DNA from: Cupriavidus laharis
GTDB taxonomy: Bacteria > Pseudomonadota > Gammaproteobacteria > Burkholderiales > Burkholderiaceae
Assembly: GCF_914271435.1 (NCBI RefSeq)
Contig: NZ_CAJZAI010000018.1
Location: 1-64,000 of the forward strand
Direction: 5' to 3'
DNA length: 64,000 nt
The translations under genes were made by a program, and so were the position numbers. Positions 59,722 to 64,000 of this stretch are shown piece by piece. The stretch's first letter is position 1, and every line of letters begins with the position of its first letter. The notes below the pieces were generated by a model, which was given only the letters and a program-made list of their open reading frames with translations, was not told where the DNA came from and did not search any database.

Positions 59722-60456
59722 ATGTCTGATCGAGAAGTCGAACGGGGTTCCGGCGTCGCGGTATGGCGCCAGATTGGCGAGGCGCTGGCGGAGGACATCC
59801 GCAACAAGCTGTATGGCCCTGGTGAACAACTGCCGCCGGAACCGGAGCTGGCCAGCCGCTTTGCGGTCAACCGCCACACCATCCGCCGCGCCATGGGCGA
59901 GCTGGAGCTGAACGGCCTGGTGCGGATCGAGCAGGGCCGCGGCACTTTCGTGCAGGAACACGCGATCGACTACGCGATCGGGCGCCGCACGCGCTTTTCG
60001 CAGAACCTGGCCGCGCAGGGCATGCGCGGCCACATCGAGATACTGGACAGCCATGTGGTGCGGGCACCGGAAGTGGCGAAGCACCTCGGCTTGCCGCGCA
60101 CGGCGGACATCCTGCACGTGCAGATGATCGGCAAGGCCGAAGACCGCACCATCGACGTCGCCGAGCACTATTTCGACAGCAAGCGCTTTCCCGGCTTGGC
60201 CGAGCAGGTGCGAGAGAAGCTGTCGATCTCGCGCGCGCTGGCGCACTTCGGCATAGCGGACTACACGCGCAAGTGGTCGCGCATCACGGCGTCGATGCCG
60301 AGTGCGCCCGTCGCGCGGCTGCTGAACCAGCCAAAGACTCGACCCGTGCTGCAGGTGGAGGCGCTAAACGTCGATATCGACGGCGCGCCGCTCCAGTACA
60401 GCATGACCCGTTTTGCGGGAGACTGGGTCCAGCTCACCGTTTCCGACAGTGAATAG
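59722..60456 (+). CDS. phnF: Phosphonate operon regulator PhnF
   Basis: The product is 244 residues, a GntR/HutC repressor. Its DNA-binding domain is VWRQIGEALAEDIRNKLYGP, LPPEPELASRFAVNRHTIRR and MGELELNGLVRIEQGRGTFV; the UTRA domain follows with AEHYFDSKRFPGLAEQVREK and LQVEALNVDIDGAPLQYSMT. AAGGCAAG lies before the ATG at 59722. It lies between the two divergent phn groups and probably represses both. Confidence 0.93.
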   Translation: MSDREVERGSGVAVWRQIGEALAEDIRNKLYGPGEQLPPEPELASRFAVNRHTIRRAMGELELNGLVRIEQGRGTFVQEHAIDYAIGRRTRFSQNLAAQGMRGHIEILDSHVVRAPEVAKHLGLPRTADILHVQMIGKAEDRTIDVAEHYFDSKRFPGLAEQVREKLSISRALAHFGIADYTRKWSRITASMPSAPVARLLNQPKTRPVLQVEALNVDIDGAPLQYSMTRFAGDWVQLTVSDSE

Positions 60457-60514
60457 CACCTGGAGCACCGTGAAGGACCTCGTGACAAGCCAGGACGATA
60501 GCGCCATGATCCAT

Positions 60515-60526
60515 TGGTCTAGACAT
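60515..60526. promoter_or_regulatory. Candidate PhnF operator before the second phnM
   Basis: TGGTCTAGACAT contains the perfect palindrome GTCTAGAC (60517-60524). It lies 35 bases before the second phnM start and pairs with the site before phnG. The short gap after phnF (104 bases) supports its use as an internal operator. Confidence 0.5.
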
Positions 60527-60560
60527 CTGGTTGTCATGTGCCCGCGCTAACGTGTTACCC

Positions 60561-61778
60561 ATGCAGATGACTAGCCAAGCTACTTCGGCCCCGCTCGCGG
60601 GGATCACAGGCCGCCGTGTGCTGGGCACCGGCGGCATCGTCCCGGCCACGCTGGGGTTCCATGACGGCTGCGTGGCGCAGCAGGTGCCGCAGGCAGGGCC
60701 TTGCCTCGATGCGGGCGAGCTGCTGGTGTTGCCCGGCATCGTCGACGTCCATGGCGATGCCTTCGAACGCGCCGTGATGCCGAGGCCCGGGGTGAGTTTT
60801 CCCTATGCGGGCGCGCTGCTCGACGTTGACCGTCAGCTTCTGGCGCATGGCATCACCACCGAGTTCCACGGCGTGACGCTGTCGTGGGAGGGCGGCCTGC
60901 GCGGCGAGGCGTATGCGCTGCGGATGTTCGAAGCGCTAGCCCAGCTCGGGCCGGTGCTTGGCGCGTCGCACAAGGTGCACCTGCGCTTCGAGGCTCACCA
61001 TCTCGACGGCGTGGAAACGGCGCTCGCATGGATGGCGTCCGGGCGCGTCGGCCTGCTGGCCATCAACGACCATCTCCCGACCATGGCCCGCCGCATCGGC
61101 GACGAACGCAAGGTCCTGCAATACGCGGAGCGCGCCGAGTGCGACATGGAGACCTTTCGCAACCGTCTGCGCGCGGCCAGCCGTCGCGCGCAGGAGGTGC
61201 CGGCCGCCATGTCCCGGATGATCGCCGCGGCGCGCGGCGCGGGCCTGCCCGTGGCGTCGCATGACGACCCGGACCTGGCCACGCGGCAGCACTACCACCG
61301 GCAGGGTTGCCGCATCGCCGAGTTCCCGCTCACGGTAGAAACCGCGCACGCGGCCCGCCAGCTTGGCGATGATGTCGTGTTCGGCGCGCCCAATGTAATG
61401 CGCGGTGCCAGCCACACCGGCGCACCCAATGCCACGGAAATGGTGTCGGCCGGCCTGTGTACGGTACTGGCCTCCGACTACTACTATCCGGCTCCGCTCC
61501 AGGCGGCGTTCAAGCTCGCGCAGCTTGGCGTCGTGGACCTCCCCGGCGCCTGGAAGCTGGTATCGCGCAACCCGGCGCGGGCCGCTGGCCTGCGCGACCG
61601 CGGGGCGCTGGCACCGGGCCTGCGCGCGGACGCAATCGTGGTCGATGACCGGCAGCCCGGTCTGCCGCGCGTCGTCGGCACGATCGTTGGCGGCGAGCTC
61701 AGGCACGCTGCCATGTCGCTGCCCGTGATCGATATTTCCGGCGCCGGCCTTGCCGGCAACGACAGCATGGCGGCCTGA
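60561..61778 (+). CDS. phnM: PhnM paralogue (ribose 1-alkylphosphonate 5-triphosphate diphosphatase family)
   Basis: The product is 405 residues and is a second member of the PhnM amidohydrolase group. GELLVLPGIVDVHGDAFERA, the motif VMPRPGVSFPYAGALLDVDR, ASHKVHLRFEAHHLDGVETA, VGLLAINDHLPTMARRIGD, PVASHDDPDLATRQHYHRQG and FGAPNVMRGASHTGAPNATE keep the metal-binding pattern HGD, H, HDD and so on. It differs from the operon copy, so it may serve another substrate or back it up. The start at 60561 has no strong ribosome site. One base separates its stop from the next ATG. Confidence 0.85.
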   Translation: MQMTSQATSAPLAGITGRRVLGTGGIVPATLGFHDGCVAQQVPQAGPCLDAGELLVLPGIVDVHGDAFERAVMPRPGVSFPYAGALLDVDRQLLAHGITTEFHGVTLSWEGGLRGEAYALRMFEALAQLGPVLGASHKVHLRFEAHHLDGVETALAWMASGRVGLLAINDHLPTMARRIGDERKVLQYAERAECDMETFRNRLRAASRRAQEVPAAMSRMIAAARGAGLPVASHDDPDLATRQHYHRQGCRIAEFPLTVETAHAARQLGDDVVFGAPNVMRGASHTGAPNATEMVSAGLCTVLASDYYYPAPLQAAFKLAQLGVVDLPGAWKLVSRNPARAAGLRDRGALAPGLRADAIVVDDRQPGLPRVVGTIVGGELRHAAMSLPVIDISGAGLAGNDSMAA

Positions 61779-61779
61779 C

Positions 61780-62493
61780 ATGCAGGTCCATCGCTACGCC
61801 ATCTACCTGGCCCCCGGCGAGCCGTTCCGCACGTTCGGCAGCCAGTGGCTCGGCCGCGACGCCGACACCGGCGCCGCGCTTCCCCACCCGGACCGGCCGC
61901 AGGCATGGGTCGACGCGCCCGCGCACTATGGCCTGCATGCCACCCTGAAGCCGCCTTTCAGGCTGGCCGAGGGCGCCGATGCGCTGATGCTCGACGCCGC
62001 GGCCCGCGCATTTGCGAAAGAGCGCGCCGCGTTCGATGCGCCGCTGGTCCTGCGCTCGCTGCGCGGCTTCCTGGCCTGGTGCCTGGACGAGAACACGGCG
62101 GGCGCGCGCCAGACGCACGCACTGGCCGACGCATGCGTGCAGGCGTTCGAGTTGTTCCGCGCCCCGGCCAGCGCCGACGAAGTGGCGCGCCGCAAGCCGG
62201 ACCAGCTCACGGCCGCGCAGCGCCAGATGCTCGAAGCCTGGGGCTACCCCTATGTCTTCGATACCTTCAAGTTCCATATCACGCTGACAGGCATGCTTGC
62301 ACCCGCGGACGCCGATGCCGCGCTGGGAAGACTGTCCGCCGATTGCCGCACGCTGCTGGAAGCGCCGCTGCGCGTGGATGGCATCAGCGTGTTCGTGCAG
62401 CCGAAGGCCGGGGAAGACTTCGTTGTCGGCAGGCACTATGGCTTTGATGGCCGCGCTGTGGATGGTGCCGGCGCCTCATACCTGGAACCATGA
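61780..62493 (+). CDS. DUF1045 2H-phosphoesterase family protein of the phn locus
   Basis: The product is 237 residues, in the phosphonate-linked DUF1045 family, whose fold is that of 2H phosphoesterases. Two H-x-T motifs are in place: H53-A-T in YGLHATLKPPF and H166-I-T in DTFKFHITLTG. 2H enzymes open cyclic phosphates. The gene lies between phnM and phnN, one base after the first and with ATGA overlap to the second, so it may act in the ribose phosphate part of the pathway, possibly as a PhnP substitute (see findings). Confidence 0.85.
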   Translation: MQVHRYAIYLAPGEPFRTFGSQWLGRDADTGAALPHPDRPQAWVDAPAHYGLHATLKPPFRLAEGADALMLDAAARAFAKERAAFDAPLVLRSLRGFLAWCLDENTAGARQTHALADACVQAFELFRAPASADEVARRKPDQLTAAQRQMLEAWGYPYVFDTFKFHITLTGMLAPADADAALGRLSADCRTLLEAPLRVDGISVFVQPKAGEDFVVGRHYGFDGRAVDGAGASYLEP

Positions 62494-63056
62494 ACAAGCC
62501 CGCGAACATCGACGGCACCGGCCTGTTCTACGTGATGGGACCATCGGGCAGCGGCAAGGATTCGCTGCTGCGCGCACTGCATTCGCGGCTGGGGCCGGAC
62601 GACCGCGTTGTCGTGGCCCATCGCTACATCACGCGCGACGCGGATGCCAATGAAGCCTCCGTATCCCTATCGGCGGACGAGTTCGAGCGCCGCGCCGGAC
62701 TCGGCTGCCTGGCCTTGCACTGGCGCAGCCATGGCCTGCACTACGGCATCGGCCTGGAGATCGAGCCATGGCTGGCGCGCGGCCTGAGGGTCATCGTCAA
62801 CGGTTCGCGCGAGTACCTGCCGCATGCCGTGGCGCGCTATCCGAAGCTTTGCGCGGTGCATGTGCGCGTGAAGCCGGAAGTGCTGGCGGCACGGCTGCGC
62901 CAGCGCGGCCGTGAATCCGAAGAGGCCATCGCCCGGCGCCTGGCGCGCGCGACAGAGGACTTCGCCGTACCGGCGCAGTGCCGTCTGGTCGAGATCGACA
63001 ACAGCGGCGCGCTGGAGGATTCGGCGGAAGCATTCGCGCGCCTGGTTGGCGTCTGA
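62490..63056 (+). CDS. phnN: Ribose 1,5-bisphosphokinase
   Basis: PhnN (EC 2.7.4.23) phosphorylates ribose 1,5-bisphosphate to PRPP, the last step of C-P lyase catabolism. The product is 188 residues and guanylate-kinase-like, with a P-loop in GLFYVMGPSGSGKDSLLRAL, RYITRDADANEASVSLSADE, LHWRSHGLHYGIGLEIEPWL and the basic lid LAARLRQRGRESEEAIARRL. Its ATG overlaps the DUF1045 stop. Confidence 0.93.
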   Translation: MNKPANIDGTGLFYVMGPSGSGKDSLLRALHSRLGPDDRVVVAHRYITRDADANEASVSLSADEFERRAGLGCLALHWRSHGLHYGIGLEIEPWLARGLRVIVNGSREYLPHAVARYPKLCAVHVRVKPEVLAARLRQRGRESEEAIARRLARATEDFAVPAQCRLVEIDNSGALEDSAEAFARLVGV

Positions 63057-63075
63057 CTGGGTGCCCGACCGGCGC

Positions 63076-63531
63076 CTACAACGCCGTACTGAAGCTGATG
63101 CCGTGCTCGGTGAACCCGAGCCCCCGATAGAACGCATGCGCCCGCAGCCTCCGCGCACTGGAGGAAAGGGCCAGCTTGCAGGCGCCAGCCTCGCGCGCCA
63201 GCCGCATGGCCTCGCGCATCATGGCTTTGCCGATGCCCGTGCCGCGCGCCGGCGGCGCGACGACAACACCTTCTACGATGGCTTCCGGGCGCCCGTCGTG
63301 GACCATGACCGGGAACAGAAGCAGGCTGAACGTGCCCAGCGGCACGTCTTGCGCATCGACCATCAGGTAGCAGCGGTAGAACGGGAAGCGCTGCATCGCC
63401 GCGTATCGCTCGCGCATGGTGGCCAGCGGCAGCAACGGCTCGTCGTCCATGGTGGCGAGCAGCGCTGCCAGTTGCCGCAGCTCGGCGTCGCTGCCTTGTA
63501 CCTCGCGCAGGGTCAGGGCCGGATCACTCAT
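63076..63531 (-). CDS. GNAT N-acetyltransferase (PhnO-like position)
   Basis: The product is 151 residues, an acetyl-CoA-dependent acyltransferase: VVVAPPARGTGIGKAMMREA is the acetyl-CoA loop (R-x2-G-x-G), preceded by EAIVEGV and followed by ALSSSARRLRAHAFYRGLGF. It may acetylate aminoalkylphosphonates, as PhnO does, before C-P cleavage; this is an inference from position. It is convergent with phnN and overlaps the PhnZ-like gene by ATGA. Confidence 0.83.
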   Translation of the reverse strand: MSDPALTLREVQGSDAELRQLAALLATMDDEPLLPLATMRERYAAMQRFPFYRCYLMVDAQDVPLGTFSLLLFPVMVHDGRPEAIVEGVVVAPPARGTGIGKAMMREAMRLAREAGACKLALSSSARRLRAHAFYRGLGFTEHGISFSTAL

Positions 63532-64000
63532 GCGGCAAGACGCACGCAGCGTGCAGCCATGTCCAGATAGTGTGCCAGCGGCGGCGTGGCCAGGTCGATC
63601 ACTTTGGCCAGGTCATCGTAGCGGCGCAGGCGTATGGCCGCTTCCGCATATGGGGCGGCGGCGAAAGCGCTCGCCTGGGCTGTGTCGTAGGGCCCGCCCT
63701 GCAGCGCCAGGCTGTGGACCGAAGCTTCGGACAGCGCGCCGAAGTAGCCGGCATCCACCGCGCACAGGTAGCGCTTGGCCGCCACGTGCAGGCGGATCGG
63801 TTCGGTGACGTCCGGGCCGAACAGTTCCGACAGCGCGTCCGCGGCGGCTTCCTGGTGCCGCATGTCGGTGGTGCTGCTTTCGGCCAGCATCAGGTGGCCG
63901 ACATCATGCAGGAATGCGGCGACGATCAGCGGCTCGGGTTCGCGGGCCTGTTCGGCCAGTTGCGCGCATTGCAGCGCGTGGGCGGTCTGGCTGATGGCCT
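63528..64000 (-). CDS. phnZ: PhnZ-like HD-domain oxygenase (cut by window end)
   Basis: About 157 residues are visible; the start lies beyond the window end. The HD fold shows ISQTAHALQCA, then FLHDVGHLMLAESST, MRHQEAAADALSEL, VTEPIRLHVAAKRYLCAVDA and LRRYDDLAKVIDLATPPL. These align with the metal and substrate residues of PhnZ, the diiron oxygenase that cleaves 2-amino-1-hydroxyethylphosphonate to phosphate and glycine: HD, H, H-x3-K and R-x2-D. PhnZ needs PhnY to make its substrate; a phnY gene may lie beyond the window. It overlaps the GNAT gene by ATGA. Confidence 0.82.
   Translation of the reverse strand, partial: AISQTAHALQCAQLAEQAREPEPLIVAAFLHDVGHLMLAESSTTDMRHQEAAADALSELFGPDVTEPIRLHVAAKRYLCAVDAGYFGALSEASVHSLALQGGPYDTAQASAFAAAPYAEAAIRLRRYDDLAKVIDLATPPLAHYLDMAARCVRLAA

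Overview
The window is GC-rich, densely coded beta-proteobacterial DNA. A Burkholderiaceae chromosome, most like Cupriavidus or Ralstonia, fits best: it has a Bug/TctC-type solute receptor, a monomeric isocitrate dehydrogenase, a PPK2 kinase, many single-gene regulators, and ATGA start/stop overlaps throughout. The genus is an inference from gene content. I saw no rRNA, tRNA, CRISPR array, transposase or integrase.

Region 1 (1-2041) holds small envelope or stress-type genes: two hydrophilic small proteins, a BON-domain protein and an exported protein of unknown function. Region 2 (2055-22950, minus strand) is one long alpha-glucan/trehalose operon transcribed glgE - treS/maltokinase - glgB - glgX - malQ - glgP - treZ - treY. 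TreS plus its fused kinase makes maltose 1-phosphate from trehalose, GlgE polymerises it, GlgB branches the glucan, GlgX/MalQ/GlgP degrade it, and TreY/TreZ return glucan ends to trehalose. A REPIN-like inverted repeat sits between glgP and treZ. No glgA, glgC or otsAB is present here.

Region 3 (23367-31158) has a second BON protein and two small proteins, then a catabolic-looking locus: an MFS transporter, a DUF2783 protein, a flavin monooxygenase and an MBL-fold protein with lost metal ligands. Divergent from these is a coupled tandem pair of IclR regulators. Region 4 (31204-43682) mixes regulation and metabolism: an EAL/HDOD protein; an FNR-flhD-flhC-unknown operon; gabD; a DUF3079 protein; a hipBA-type toxin-antitoxin pair; a 33-residue membrane microprotein; a secreted DPYSDGA-repeat protein; monomeric icd with a strong terminator; a lipoprotein; and a small Cys-rich protein.

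Region 5 (43683-49372) starts with about 790 bases of lower-GC, repeat-rich non-coding DNA. It leads into a GntR regulator and a coupled set (unknown protein, degenerate ABC ATPase, NodB-like deacetylase, active-site-altered HMG-CoA-lyase homologue), then a PPK2 kinase. This is the best candidate in the window for an undescribed pathway. Region 6 (49482-53543) is a LysR regulator divergent from an ornithine-cyclodeaminase-family gene, a leaderless PhnD-like protein and a Bug receptor.

Region 7 (53594-64000) is phosphonate catabolism. phnGHIJKLM lies on the minus strand. Divergent from it are phnF, a second phnM, a DUF1045 2H-phosphoesterase gene and phnN. These are followed by an opposing GNAT gene and a PhnZ-like HD oxygenase cut by the window end. 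No phnP or phnCDE is visible, and the DUF1045 protein is a good candidate to replace PhnP. Shared GT(C/A)TAGAC-type palindromes precede both phn operons.
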